From assembly GCF_002127535.1 (NCBI RefSeq), contig NZ_MUBJ01000031.1, positions 1 to 33,306 on the forward strand: a stretch of 33,306 nt of DNA, given 5' to 3'. The notes below the pieces were generated by a model. That model searched no databases. It saw only the letters and a list, made by a program, of their open reading frames with translations, and was not told the DNA's origin. The DNA is from Xenorhabdus vietnamensis. GTDB lineage: Bacteria; Pseudomonadota; Gammaproteobacteria; Enterobacterales; Enterobacteriaceae. Positions 17,301-26,036 of the stretch are shown here, piece after piece. Made by a program: the position numbers and the translations under genes. Within the stretch, counting starts at the first letter, position 1. Every line of letters begins with the position of its first letter.

Positions 17301-20300
17301 ACGTTGCCCCCAGACTTGATATTCCTCCATTGGCCTCTGCGAAATGCGCTCAAGTTCGGTCTCAAAATGGTCATTGACGTTATTAATGGTGTCGGCCGCC
17401 AGCCGCATCTCCCCCATGGCTTCAATATACGCGCTGTGGTTATTGATGACCTGACCTTTTCCACTGGCCCGATACTGGTCATCCAGTTTGCCGCCGAAGG
17501 CAAAATCACCGTCACTGTAAATCAGGCTGTGGCTTTGGTTATTCAGTTCACCCACGCCTAGATCGAGGCGCTGACGAGCCGCAATCACCGCCGATTTACC
17601 TTTGGCCATGATGTCGTTGTAATTTCCCGCTTTTGTCGCGAACAACTTCTCCCGTTTTGCTTTTGTTTCAGCATCAACCCAGTTATTCAGCGTCCCCGCT
17701 TCAATGGCAATATGATCACCATAAATCCGCCCTGTACCCTGGTTGGTCAGCTCAGCGGCACGCAGATAGGTTTGGCCACCATCCAACAACCCGGTGTTGA
17801 CGAGGGTATTTTTGACGGTCCATTGATGGTGAGCCGCCAGGATTTTCCCGGTTGCCTCATTGGTCAGGTTATCCGCCTTCCCCGCTAAGGTGCTGGCACT
17901 GATCAAGCCATTATTGATGACATTGCCCTGACTGCTCAGCCGCAACATGCCGTTGGCAATGATTTCGCCTGTATGGATAAAATCTTTTAGCAGCGTTAAC
18001 CGAATATCGCCCAGTGAGCGCAGTTTTCCGTCACCAGTGGCAGAGTCGGCATCCATCGTCAACGCGTTTCCGGCTTTGATCTCACCGTCCGTATTGGTGA
18101 TAGCCAGTTGATTGCCCTGTACGGTCAGTTGCTGATTGGCCTGTAACTGTCCCTGCGTGTTATCGAGCACCGAAGCCAGCGTTAGCGTGGCATTTTCGGT
18201 GGCGAATACTTGCCCCTGGGTGTTATGCAGTTTGTCCGCCGAGATGATGACATTTTTGCCCTCAACCCCTTTATCTTGCTGTTGCGTCTCCTGATTCCGG
18301 ATTTCCGTCGCACTCAGTTCGGTATCACCCCCACTGCGGATTAAACCGGCTTTATTATCAATGTGGTGATTGACCTGCGCTTTCAAATCACCCAGCGCCA
18401 GTATCTGCCCCTGAGTATTCAGAAGAGCATCGGCATCAATATGCAGCCCCGCTTCGCTCAGGATCTTACCTTGTTGACGGTTATCCAGTTGTTTTGCGGT
18501 GAGTGTGGCAGATTTGCCATGTAAGGTGCCGCGCTGGTTTTTCAGATCTCCACTTTTCACCTCAAGCTCAGCCTGACTATCAATCACGCCATCGGTGTTA
18601 TCGAGTGCCTGCCCTTGCGTATCCACAAACAAGTCCTGATGGGATTTGATCCGCCCGGACTGGTTATCAACCTTTTGACCTGTCAGGGAAAACCGAGTTT
18701 GGGCTTCCAATAATCCCTGCCGGTTATTGATGTTATCCGCCGTGATATTCAGGCTGTCTGATGAAGCCACTACCCCACTTTCGTTATCCAGTCCCCCGGT
18801 ATTCAGCACCATGGCGTGTTTGCTGGTAATTCCGTTATGATCACCACTATTGCGGTTAATTAAGGATTTTGCCTTGAGTGTCAGTTTGCCGCCACTTTGT
18901 AGCAAACCCTGATCATTATTCAGTTCATCCACATGCCATTGGGTATCTTTTCCGCCCAATAGCTGACCGTGTCGGTTGAGGACCGTGTTTCCGCTCACAT
19001 TCAGTCTGTCGTGGCTTTCAATATGACCGGACTGGTTATTCAGGTCCGCGACAGTCAGGCGCAAAGCCCCCTGGCTGAACACCCCCCCTTCCTGACCACT
19101 ATCCCGGTTATCCAGCTGCTGACCGTGGGTGTCGATGGTCAAGTTCTGACCGCTGCGTATCGACCCATATCGGTTCAACAATTCACCGGTTCGCAATGTC
19201 ATATGACGTTCTGTTGCGATAGAACCGGCGGTATTATTCAGTTGCTGCTGGTGCGTATCGATATCCGCCGTCCCTGCACGGATTTGGCCTTTTTCGTTAT
19301 TAATCGCCTGAGCCGTCAGTTGCAGGTTGTGCTGACTGGCAATTTTACCCCCGGTATTGGTTAACTGTCCGGTGGTCAGGGTGATGTCCCCGTTCGACGC
19401 CGCAATCTTCCCCTGCCGGTTATTAATCTCGTCAGCCACCACCGTCATCCCGGCTGAGGCCACTAATTGGCCTTGCTGGTTATTCAGCCGGTTTTTTACG
19501 GTTACCTGAAGCTGGCCGTCTTCTGCCGCAATAATTTGGCCTGACAGATGATTCAGCTCACTGTTCTCCAGAACGCCTTTTTTCTTGTTTTCCCTGTCGT
19601 TATTCAGTGCGTTTTCTGAGAGGGTGTTGTTATTCAGGGTTTGTGCATTGACCTTCACCGTGCCATTGGCTGAAATCGTCCCGCTGCCGTTATCCAGTTC
19701 ATGTTGAACGTCGAGCATCATTGAACCTGTGCCCCGTTGGGTCATCTTCCCTAAACGATGGTCAATTGACTGAATATATGCCGTGATGTGTTGTGCGGAC
19801 GTCTCACTTTTCACCAGATGGTAATCCCCTCCATCCAGTTTCAGTTCACCGTCAGAAATCAAGAGGCCTTCTTTGCCCTGAAAGTGGGCCGTGTCAATGG
19901 ACATCACGCCGGTTCCGGCATGGATCAGTCTGCCGTTATCATTCGCAATGCTCTGTGCCTTCAACGTCAAATCCTGCCCGCTGGATTCAATTATCCCGGC
20001 CGTATTGTCAATCCCGGCCTGGTGCTCCAGGATGAGCGACTGCGGCCCGATCTGGGTGATTTTACCCTGATGATTGCTCAGTTTCTGGCTGCGGAGGGTC
20101 AGCGTTTCAGCCCGTAACCGGCCACGCGCGTTATCAATCAGTTCCGGCGCAGATAACGTGAGATGTTGACGGGCGCTGACGTGGGCATCCTGTAAATTTA
20201 ATTGCTTGTCAGAGGATAGAGTCAAATGACCGGCGTCAGTTTGACTACCTTTCAACGAGATATCTTTTGCGTTAACCGATAACCGGTCATGGGCCAGATT

Positions 20301-23300
20301 TTGCCCGTGAAGCCGGGCAGTTTCCGTGGTTTTTAGTGTCAGATTACCGTGCTGGGTCAGTCTGAGCATGTTATCCATACCGGCCGCCAGGGTACTGCCT
20401 TGGTGGCTATACAATGAAGTGCTTTGGCTTTCAAGGTGGCGCCCGGCCAGTATACGCCCCTGGTTGTCGAGATGGGCGCGGGTGGTTATCGTCATGTCCT
20501 GTCCGGCGGTAATATCTCCCCCATTCATCAGATTTCCCTGATCAGGCAGAGTCATATCACCGGATGCCCTTATCACGCCGCTGTTGGTCAATTGCCCACG
20601 GTTGTGGAGAACCAGATTGCCCGAGGGTGCGGGTTTACCGCCGCGGTCAATGCCTGCCGCCAATACCGCATTTTTTGAGTTGTCCAATGACGCACTGGTG
20701 ATATCAAGATGATTCCCGGCCTGTATGTTGCCCTGATTGGCAAGATGATCACGGATTTTGACTGACAGATCCCGGCCTGCGATCATATCCCCCTGATTCT
20801 CCAGTTTGCTCTGATCCTGGATTGTCATATTGTCCGAAGCCGTGATTAGCCCCAGATTGGTCAGTTCACCAGAGCTATGGAGAGTCAGATCACCCGGTTG
20901 GGACAAACGGCCTTCTTTATCCACGCCAGCAGCCAGGACACCTTTTTCTTGGCTTGCTAAGGAAGCACTTTGAATTTTCAGATGATGGCCTGCCAACACC
21001 TTACCTTGGTTAACCAGATGTCCGGGCGTTTTGAGCCTGATATCGCGCCCGGCACTCATCTCTCCGGCATTTTCTAGTGCCGCCTGATTTTCGATGGCAA
21101 TATCATCCGACGCCATCATCACACCCTGATTAACGAGCTTACCGCGACTGTCGATGGTCAGATTGCCCGGCTGAGTCGGTTTGCCATAATGGTCAGTGCC
21201 TGCGGCCAGTTCACCTTTTTTCTGGTTCTCTAACACAGCACTATGAATATCCAAGTGGTGGCCGGCCAACACCCTGCCCTGATTAGACAGAGAGCCGGGG
21301 GTGTTGATCCTGATATCGTTCCCGGAGCTGATTTCTCCCCGATTATCCAGCGCCGCCCGATTCTTGATGTCAATATCATCCGACGCGGTCATTACCCCCT
21401 GATTGGTCAGCATACCGCGGCTATTGATGATGAGATTGCCCGGCCGGGTCAGTTTGCCCTGATCATCCGTACCTGCCGCTAGCACCCCCTTCTGATGACT
21501 GACGAACGAGGCACTGTGGATATCCAGATGGCGTCCAGCCAGTACATTTCCTGCATTATCGAGATCATTACGGGCTTTTATCGAGATATCGCCACCGGAA
21601 GTCATATTGCCTGAGTGAGTGAAAGCGCCTTCATTCTCAATATGAATATGATCTGACGCGGTGATAACGCCGTGGTTGTCCAGTTTGCCCTGACTCTGGA
21701 TCTTCAGGTTGCCCGGCTGCGTTTTATCTATCCCCGCGGCCAGCTTACTTTCTTTCTGGTTTTCTAAATCTGCACTGTGGATATCAAGGTGATGGCCGGC
21801 CAGCACCCTGCCCTGATTGGTCAGCTTGCCCGGGGTGTTGAGCTTGATATCACGACCAGAACTTATCTCTCCCTGATTTTTCAACTCGGCCTGATTCTCA
21901 ATGGCGATATCATCCGACGCGGTCATTACCCCCTGATTGGTCAGCATACCGCGGCTATTGATGATGAGATTGCCCGGCCGGGTCAGTTTGCCCTGATCAT
22001 CCGTACCTGCCGCCAGCACCCCCTTCTGATAACTGGATAACGAAGCACTGTGGATATCCAGATGGCGGCCTGCCCGCATTTTCCCGGCATTATCGAGATC
22101 ATCACGGGCTTTTATCGTGATATCGCCACCGGAGCTGATATCGCCTGAGTGATTAAAAACGCCTTCATTCTCAATATGAATATGATCTGACGCGGTGATA
22201 ATGCCGCGGTTGTCCAGTTTGCCCTGGCTCTGGATCTTCAGGTTGCCCGGCTGCGTTTTATTTATTCCCGCAGCCAGATGACTTTCTTGCTGGTTTTCTA
22301 AATCTGCACTGTGGATATCGAGGTGATGGCCGGCCAGCACCCTGCTCTGATTGGTCAGCTTGCCCGGTGTGTGGATCCTGATATCATGATCAGCGCTTAT
22401 CTTTCCCTGATTCTCCAGCACGGCCTGATTTTCGATGGCAATATCATCCGACGCCGCCATCACCCCCTGATTGATCAGCTTACCGCGACTGTTGATGATG
22501 AGATTGCCCGGCCGGGTCAGATTGCCCTGATCATCCGTGCCGGCCGCCAGAATCCCCTTCTGATGACTGGATAACGAGGCACTGTGGATATCCAGGTGGC
22601 GGCCTGCCCGCATTTTCCCTGCATTATCGAGATCATCACGCGCTCTTATTGTGATATCACCACCGGAGGTGATATCCCCTGAGTGACTGAAAGCGCCTTC
22701 ATTCTGAATATGGATAGACTCGGAGGCGGTGATAATGCCGTGGTTGTCCAGTTTGCCCTGGCTCTGGATCTTCAGGTTGCCCGGCTGCGTTTTATTTATT
22801 CCCGCAGCCAGTACACCATTCTGTCCACTTTCTAAGGACGCACTCTGGATATCAAGGTGATGGCCGGCCAGCACCCTGCCCTGATTGGTCATATTGCCCG
22901 GGGTTTTGAGCCTGATATCATGGTCAGCGCTTATCTTTCCCTGATTCTCCAACTCGGCCTGATTTTCGATGGCAATATCATCCGACGCCGTCATCACCCC
23001 CTGATTGACCAGCTTGCCGCGACTGTTGATGATGAGATTGCCCTGATCATCCGTGCCAGCCGCCAGCATCCCCTTCTGATGACTAACTAACGAGGCACTG
23101 TGGATATTCAGGTGACGGCCTGCCCGCATTTTCCCTTTATTATCGAGGTGATCTCGCGCTTTTATCGTGATATCACCACCGGAGATGATATCCCCTGAAT
23201 GACTGAAAGCCCCTTCATTCTGAATATGGATAGACTCGGAAGCGCTGATAATACCGTGGTTATCCAGTTTGCCCTGACTCTGGATCTTCAGGTTGCCCGG

Positions 23301-25490
23301 CTGCGTTTTATCCATCCCCGCCGCCAGCACTCCTTTCTGGCCGCTTTCTAACGCCGCACTCTGGATAGCGAGATGATAACCCGCCAACACTTTACCCTGA
23401 TTCGTCAGCTTTCCGGGCGTTGTGATCCTGATATTATGGTCAGCGTTTATCTCACCCTGATTCGTCAGCGTCGCCGGTTCTTCAATAACAATATCATCCG
23501 TTGCGGTCATCATTCCCTGATTAACCAGTTGACCACGGCTATTGATAGTCAGTTTGCCCGGTTGCGTTTTATTCGTTCCCGCAGACAAAACACCATTCTG
23601 GCCGCTCGTTAAGGACGCACTTTGGATATCGAGATGATGACCGGCCAACACCTTGCCCTGATTCGTCAGGTGCCCCGGCGTTTTTATCGCAATATTATTC
23701 CCGGCGGTGATATCGCCTGAGTTGGTTAACGCCTCTTTATTCTGAATGTCGATATTATCTGAAGCGGTCACAACCCCCTGATTATCCAGTTTCCCCTTGA
23801 TATCCAGCGTCAGGTTACCCGGCTGAGTTAATTTGCCGTCTTTATCAGCGCCGGCGGCCAGTACAATGTGTTGTTGGCGATCAGTGGGCAGTTGAACATT
23901 TTTATGGCTTGTCAACGAAGCACTGTGGATATCAAGATGCCGCCCGGCCAACATCCGTCCCTGATTCTCCAGATGATCGCGGGTGTTGACAGAAATATCC
24001 TGACTCGCAGTGATATCGCCCTGATTGATGAAATTCCCTTGATTCTCAAGCTTAACCTCAGCAGAGGCATCTATCGTCCCGCTGTTGGCAAGACGACCGC
24101 CACTGTTAAGCTTCAGGCTGCCCGGTTTATTGCCACCGGCCAGTAACCGCCCCTGATTCGTTAAATCGCCCTGATTCTGGACAGTCAGGTTATCCGACGC
24201 CGCTATTGTGCCTTTATTGGTGAGGCTGCCACGATTCTCAATGGTCAGGTTGCCGGATTGAGTCCGATTACCGCCTTTATCGACACCGGCAATCAATACC
24301 CCTTTTTCACCACTGTCTAAGGCAGTGCTTTGGATCGCCAGATGACGCCCTGCCAACATCCGCCCCTGATTTTCAATCTCATTGCGGGTGTTAAGCGTGA
24401 TATCCTGACTGGCAGTAATATCACCTTGATTTGCCAGTGCCCCCTGATTCCCGATAACCACATCCGAGGACGCCGTTATCGCACCGCTATTCGTCAGTTT
24501 GCCCTTGCTATCCAGCGTCAAATTGCCTGCCTGCGCCCCCAACTGTCCGGCATTGCGTACCCCGACGCCCTGTTCTGTGCCGACCAGCTTAATTTTGTTG
24601 GCATACATACCGCCCACCGCCGCCACATCCAAACTGAATTCCGGTTTATTCTTCTGGCTCTCTGACAAGGTTTCAGTCACATTGCCTTGGGCATCCACCC
24701 GGTTGCGCCCGGTTGTCACGGTTAAATTGTTGGCGTGGAGTTTGGCGTTAATATTGACGGCACGGCCAATCAGGCGGGTATAATCACTTCCGGTATCATT
24801 CAGCCCCTGACCTTCCACGCTGATGATACCCTTATGCGCCTCATCCACTTCAAACCCTTTCAGGCGTCCACCTTCCAGTAGGATCTGACCCGCCGCCAAC
24901 GTGGTCTGGCTGGCATTGATAAAACCACAACCTTGACAGGTGATGCCTGCCGGGTTAGCAATAATGACGTCCGCCCGTTGACCGGCGACTTCAATAAAGC
25001 CGTTCAGTTGGCTGGGGTTGCGGCTGTTCACTTCATTGAGGATGATCTTCGCTTCGCCCTGGGCTAACCACGGATTCGCGGTAATGAGGCCACCCAGCTC
25101 GGTTTTGGTATTGATGCCGCTGTTATTGAGGATCGCCCCCCGTTGTTCTACATCAAACTGACTGTACTGGTTACGGGAAACCCCATCACCGTTCGGCGTC
25201 TGGATATTGATTTGGGGTATGCCGTTGGCCGTGGAAATAACCGAGGGCTGCTGCGTACCGGGTGCATTGTTGTCCGCCACAATGTCGGCCTGTGCACTCA
25301 GGCTGACCAGCCCCAGCGCCAGTGAGACTCCGAACACCAAGGGCGTTAAGGCAACACGGGCTGCCGATAATGAAGGCACCGATATGCGGTCCCGTGCCTG
25401 TCCGACCGTATGGCTGCTGACCAACTCAGACACCACCATCAGCATCTGACGGGTTTTATTAAAAATCACGCGGTAGCAATGTTTATTCAT
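11385..25490 (-). CDS. cdiA: CdiA: giant two-partner-secreted contact-dependent inhibition toxin, 4701 aa
   Basis: Order of parts: an extended signal peptide region (MNKHCYRVIFNKTRQMLMVV, to about residue 70); a TPS secretion domain (QFDVEQRG, NPAGI, TCQGCGF near 180); FHA-type beta-helix repeats to about 2600, including units of 178 residues; a polar middle domain with paired cysteines (ACVDDLGC); GEK/EKITN repeats; a second FHA region; a glycine-rich pretoxin region; and the C-terminal toxin. The usual VENN is absent; DANRLTT near 4271 stands in its place. The last 165 or so residues contain PSGNEGGAN, WIPGG and SGGVPEAV, a pattern I remember from uncharacterised polymorphic toxins; the activity is unknown. 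GC content drops sharply downstream of about base 12000, marking an exchanged tip. The start ATG overlaps the cdiC stop (ATGA). Export should be through CdiB, with CdiI protecting the producer. Confidence 0.93.
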   Translation of the reverse strand: MNKHCYRVIFNKTRQMLMVVSELVSSHTVGQARDRISVPSLSAARVALTPLVFGVSLALGLVSLSAQADIVADNNAPGTQQPSVISTANGIPQINIQTPNGDGVSRNQYSQFDVEQRGAILNNSGINTKTELGGLITANPWLAQGEAKIILNEVNSRNPSQLNGFIEVAGQRADVIIANPAGITCQGCGFINASQTTLAAGQILLEGGRLKGFEVDEAHKGIISVEGQGLNDTGSDYTRLIGRAVNINAKLHANNLTVTTGRNRVDAQGNVTETLSESQKNKPEFSLDVAAVGGMYANKIKLVGTEQGVGVRNAGQLGAQAGNLTLDSKGKLTNSGAITASSDVVIGNQGALANQGDITASQDITLNTRNEIENQGRMLAGRHLAIQSTALDSGEKGVLIAGVDKGGNRTQSGNLTIENRGSLTNKGTIAASDNLTVQNQGDLTNQGRLLAGGNKPGSLKLNSGGRLANSGTIDASAEVKLENQGNFINQGDITASQDISVNTRDHLENQGRMLAGRHLDIHSASLTSHKNVQLPTDRQQHIVLAAGADKDGKLTQPGNLTLDIKGKLDNQGVVTASDNIDIQNKEALTNSGDITAGNNIAIKTPGHLTNQGKVLAGHHLDIQSASLTSGQNGVLSAGTNKTQPGKLTINSRGQLVNQGMMTATDDIVIEEPATLTNQGEINADHNIRITTPGKLTNQGKVLAGYHLAIQSAALESGQKGVLAAGMDKTQPGNLKIQSQGKLDNHGIISASESIHIQNEGAFSHSGDIISGGDITIKARDHLDNKGKMRAGRHLNIHSASLVSHQKGMLAAGTDDQGNLIINSRGKLVNQGVMTASDDIAIENQAELENQGKISADHDIRLKTPGNMTNQGRVLAGHHLDIQSASLESGQNGVLAAGINKTQPGNLKIQSQGKLDNHGIITASESIHIQNEGAFSHSGDITSGGDITIRARDDLDNAGKMRAGRHLDIHSASLSSHQKGILAAGTDDQGNLTRPGNLIINSRGKLINQGVMAASDDIAIENQAVLENQGKISADHDIRIHTPGKLTNQSRVLAGHHLDIHSADLENQQESHLAAGINKTQPGNLKIQSQGKLDNRGIITASDHIHIENEGVFNHSGDISSGGDITIKARDDLDNAGKMRAGRHLDIHSASLSSYQKGVLAAGTDDQGKLTRPGNLIINSRGMLTNQGVMTASDDIAIENQAELKNQGEISSGRDIKLNTPGKLTNQGRVLAGHHLDIHSADLENQKESKLAAGIDKTQPGNLKIQSQGKLDNHGVITASDHIHIENEGAFTHSGNMTSGGDISIKARNDLDNAGNVLAGRHLDIHSASFVSHQKGVLAAGTDDQGKLTRPGNLIINSRGMLTNQGVMTASDDIDIKNRAALDNRGEISSGNDIRINTPGSLSNQGRVLAGHHLDIHSAVLENQKKGELAAGTDHYGKPTQPGNLTIDSRGKLVNQGVMMASDDIAIENQAALENAGEMSAGRDIRLKTPGHLVNQGKVLAGHHLKIQSASLASQEKGVLAAGVDKEGRLSQPGDLTLHSSGELTNLGLITASDNMTIQDQSKLENQGDMIAGRDLSVKIRDHLANQGNIQAGNHLDITSASLDNSKNAVLAAGIDRGGKPAPSGNLVLHNRGQLTNSGVIRASGDMTLPDQGNLMNGGDITAGQDMTITTRAHLDNQGRILAGRHLESQSTSLYSHQGSTLAAGMDNMLRLTQHGNLTLKTTETARLHGQNLAHDRLSVNAKDISLKGSQTDAGHLTLSSDKQLNLQDAHVSARQHLTLSAPELIDNARGRLRAETLTLRSQKLSNHQGKITQIGPQSLILEHQAGIDNTAGIIESSGQDLTLKAQSIANDNGRLIHAGTGVMSIDTAHFQGKEGLLISDGELKLDGGDYHLVKSETSAQHITAYIQSIDHRLGKMTQRGTGSMMLDVQHELDNGSGTISANGTVKVNAQTLNNNTLSENALNNDRENKKKGVLENSELNHLSGQIIAAEDGQLQVTVKNRLNNQQGQLVASAGMTVVADEINNRQGKIAASNGDITLTTGQLTNTGGKIASQHNLQLTAQAINNEKGQIRAGTADIDTHQQQLNNTAGSIATERHMTLRTGELLNRYGSIRSGQNLTIDTHGQQLDNRDSGQEGGVFSQGALRLTVADLNNQSGHIESHDRLNVSGNTVLNRHGQLLGGKDTQWHVDELNNDQGLLQSGGKLTLKAKSLINRNSGDHNGITSKHAMVLNTGGLDNESGVVASSDSLNITADNINNRQGLLEAQTRFSLTGQKVDNQSGRIKSHQDLFVDTQGQALDNTDGVIDSQAELEVKSGDLKNQRGTLHGKSATLTAKQLDNRQQGKILSEAGLHIDADALLNTQGQILALGDLKAQVNHHIDNKAGLIRSGGDTELSATEIRNQETQQQDKGVEGKNVIISADKLHNTQGQVFATENATLTLASVLDNTQGQLQANQQLTVQGNQLAITNTDGEIKAGNALTMDADSATGDGKLRSLGDIRLTLLKDFIHTGEIIANGMLRLSSQGNVINNGLISASTLAGKADNLTNEATGKILAAHHQWTVKNTLVNTGLLDGGQTYLRAAELTNQGTGRIYGDHIAIEAGTLNNWVDAETKAKREKLFATKAGNYNDIMAKGKSAVIAARQRLDLGVGELNNQSHSLIYSDGDFAFGGKLDDQYRASGKGQVINNHSAYIEAMGEMRLAADTINNVNDHFETELERISQRPMEEYQVWGQRYDVKNHHITIDNDEVDHACVDDLGCRDNFQIYKYTRTIEETRVKETDPAKILAGKNLIIDTTTLTNDKSQVVAGGLLTVTGGDTHNLDVQGERYITDKGQVENFWRIKKKGRDRQGWGSSRYEPNAQIQAITLTPGTIRSSQDMVTLDGQRPADYQGTSAQMTPVRGGQINAGLTEAATQPREVALRPGQRLEVILPPAAVTGQRPTITGGPAETPIIAGEKLTERGQTFTVGERSTVGEKLTGVGEKNTGLDEKITNVGEKSIGVEEKITNVGEKPIGVDEKITNVGEKPIIVRTEVPNYQLPDNSLFKLNLPPENTQPTPAVAAIDNLPLVETDPQFTQLKKWLGTDYMQQQLRWDHHNMHKRLGDGFYEQRLIREQVINLTGKRYLPGHQNDEEQFKALMNAGVRARHAFNLAPGIALSAEQMAHLTEDMVWLVNATVTLPDGRRQTVLVPQVYVRTQAGSLDGSGALLSGSQVNLQLSGDLLNQGRIIGQDIHVLAENIRNQGGLLQGHQVDLQARTDMVQRGGAIGADKSLTIGAGHNIDIASTTRRGENQAGNNRFSATYVDNVARVYVQGTDGKLHLRAGKDIDMSAAQLMSQGKNSEIQLAAGRDIQSGTVKTAQGEHLEWGRDNTLTHTESGETGTDINSAGQVSLRAGRDVNLRATGITAGKTLQVAAGREVAVVAGEQQQTHDEYLKVKGSNSWVSSTTTTTREQYDRTQAVSSTLSGDTVNIQSGKDTTVQGSNVVGTQDVTIKAGNNLTITTAEETNHRFTQKEEKKSGLMGTGGVGFTIGSSKLKQSNDSDALLQKGSTVGSSDGHVTLHAGEQASLHGSEIIAGKDIDIEAKEVAVTAAKNSHTELSKTEQKQSGLTLALSGAVGSAVNTAVQTANEAKDTKDSRLQALKGTQATLSGVQGYQAWQLSQADAAKADAINQAGGDAQKPTDTIGLQLSYGSQSAKSETRTEQTQSQGSSLNAGQDIRIRATGDNMVAASGNIRVKGSGLKAGHDIEMNAKRDIVLGSAENTQTTRGENSSQGGSVGVGLTAGQGGYGIKFSASVNKGKGHETGDGVTHTETLVDAGNQVSLKSGQDTTLKGAQVSGDKVTADVGRNLHLQSEQDKDNYDSKQQNVSAGASFTYGSMNGSASVNASRDKLLSTFDSVQEQTGLFAGKGGFDVKVGEHTQLDGAVIASMAGKDKNRLETGTLGFNDIQNKAEYQTEHQSVGFSTSGSLGGQIGNQLASNMASNMLAGTNKHKSQSSTTHAAVSDGTIVVRDADKQLQDVADLSRDTDNAANGLSPIFDKEKEQQRLAQAQAIAEIGTQVMDIYNTNEAIKATKKATADLKDPQTQQRLKEQAETQLKAEGQAIDAKSLADRAYKIAYDGAIREQGADIGSNQRQAVTAVIGALQGLAGGDIPSAIASGAAPYLANGVKALTYKGKNHYDELTPAEKATNLMAHAILGGVIAEMKGGSATAGATGAVSGELAASAIISALYGDKNLKDLSPEEKETVSNLSTLAGGIAAGLATNSTAGGVAGAQTAKNAVDANRLTTSVEKERLQTLAEKGVAPKDVLDAAACAVVKCSAQFVEGTEEWIRYKQLEEKGNSPEYAALRDQLAKETLKIDVPQPDGTVAHYEFPMYQYGKADALTDNLVYADGKYQLTTRAGGLLQTAGGAVEVIGGTVSCGTGIGCAVGAVMATQGLDNMNVGSNTVVSGQPVKTMGAKGLEALGVPSEYSEITYAMIGLGGSVTTVLTSPKTGKAVTVLVDKDNRVTRSFSDGGHNSRTKGVVGAPEQPLENSTVNPIVSTEKVPHKYIEQVRTNLSRSKIDEIINTPHGQRPDPSTYMAKAEIETHIAKFNEGAVRITSRAAYKKFDTVGPDGGFVMPKSAFDKILYESKGDLRIIENKLGLDKGILNDSDVMIIHVKRENMQGLRIPSGNEGGANNQWIPGGYTSGGVPEAVMNFSHKPPVTEIKIK
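14336..16459. repeat. Copy 2 of the 2.1-kb duplication (inside intact cdiA)
   Basis: This is the partner of 7742-9865, same orientation, offset 6594. It encodes the start of the second FHA region of CdiA, including the block with RWDHHNMHKRLGDGFYEQR. Recombination between the copies would delete the toxin end of cdiA, cdiI and the orphan modules. Confidence 0.9.
16435..16560 (-). repeat. 42-bp tandem repeats in cdiA (GEK/EKITN units)
   Basis: Three units begin at 16435, 16477 and 16519, each encoding 14 residues of the form VGEKPIGVDEKITN, with diverged GEK units continuing upstream in the protein. They form a charged linker between the middle domain and the second FHA region. The orphan copy has a single unit, so the array changes length. 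Confidence 0.9.
21180..23840 (-). repeat. About five tandem 0.53-kb repeats in the FHA-1 region of cdiA
   Basis: Matching segments recur near 21243, 21777, 22311, 22857 and 23373, that is at 534, 534, 546 and 516 bases. Each unit encodes about 178 residues made of two similar halves with RAGRHLDIHSAS and VLAGHHLDIHSA blocks. The beta-helix shaft is therefore built from near-copies, and differences in copy number would change its length. Confidence 0.85.
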
Positions 25491-26029
25491 CGCGCAGCAC
25501 CTCTTTCAGGTAAGTCTACGGTCAGGGGATGGTTGTCCCACCATGCGGCGGCCTGTTCACGGCTGACGCCTGCCCCTCGAAAACGGATCACCTGCGCCCC
25601 GCGCTCTGAGCCTTTGTGATAAAGCGCCCGGACACACTGATAAGGAAAAATGTCATGTTTGATTAAATCAGCCATCACACGGCTATGGCCAAACGGCGCT
25701 ACCCAGTCCAAAATCCAGATCCGGGCACCCCGGTTCGATGTCAGGCTGCGATTATCCCCGTCATCCGTTGTCAGGTAACACCGTTCGCTCTCTTCATCAA
25801 ACCGTGACCAGCTCAGGTAAAACACGGGCTGGCCCTGCTGACTGACCAACACATACTGTTGGGCTTTAATAAAAGGCAGAAGCAGTGTGGCAAGCGAACT
25901 TAACGGCGCATCCCGGTGCAGAGGGGAGTGCATCCACAACCAGGTTGTGGCACCCAGCATCTCTGTGTCATTTTCGTGACCGCCAAGGATCAGGGGGGCA
26001 CGCACGTCATAATCACCGATTAACATCAC
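25487..26029 (-). CDS. cdiC: CdiC: HlyC-type toxin-activating lysine acyltransferase
   Basis: The protein of 180 residues matches the HlyC/RtxC family, which moves a fatty acyl group from acyl carrier protein to an internal lysine of a toxin before export. The catalytic pair is visible: His38 in LWMHSPLHR, and Asp108 in ILDWVAPFG, equal to His23 and Asp92 of E. coli HlyC. The length is close to HlyC (170 residues), and no signal peptide is present, in line with cytoplasmic action. The start is GTG 26029 or ATG 26026, with GAGGGG just upstream and only seven bases from the cdiB stop. Its stop overlaps the cdiA start. No RTX toxin is near, so CdiA is the likely substrate. This gene order is that of class II CDI loci (cdiBCAI). 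Confidence 0.88.
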   Translation of the reverse strand: MMLIGDYDVRAPLILGGHENDTEMLGATTWLWMHSPLHRDAPLSSLATLLLPFIKAQQYVLVSQQGQPVFYLSWSRFDEESERCYLTTDDGDNRSLTSNRGARIWILDWVAPFGHSRVMADLIKHDIFPYQCVRALYHKGSERGAQVIRFRGAGVSREQAAAWWDNHPLTVDLPERGAAR

Positions 26030-26036
26030 AGCCCCC

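Noticed and set aside
21180..23840. CRISPR-like periodicity
   Set aside because: The period is over 500 bases, coding throughout and in frame with cdiA.
12151..25449. Many plus-strand open frames opposite cdiA
   Set aside because: They mirror the repeat structure and codon bias of cdiA, recur at the repeat spacing, and match no family.
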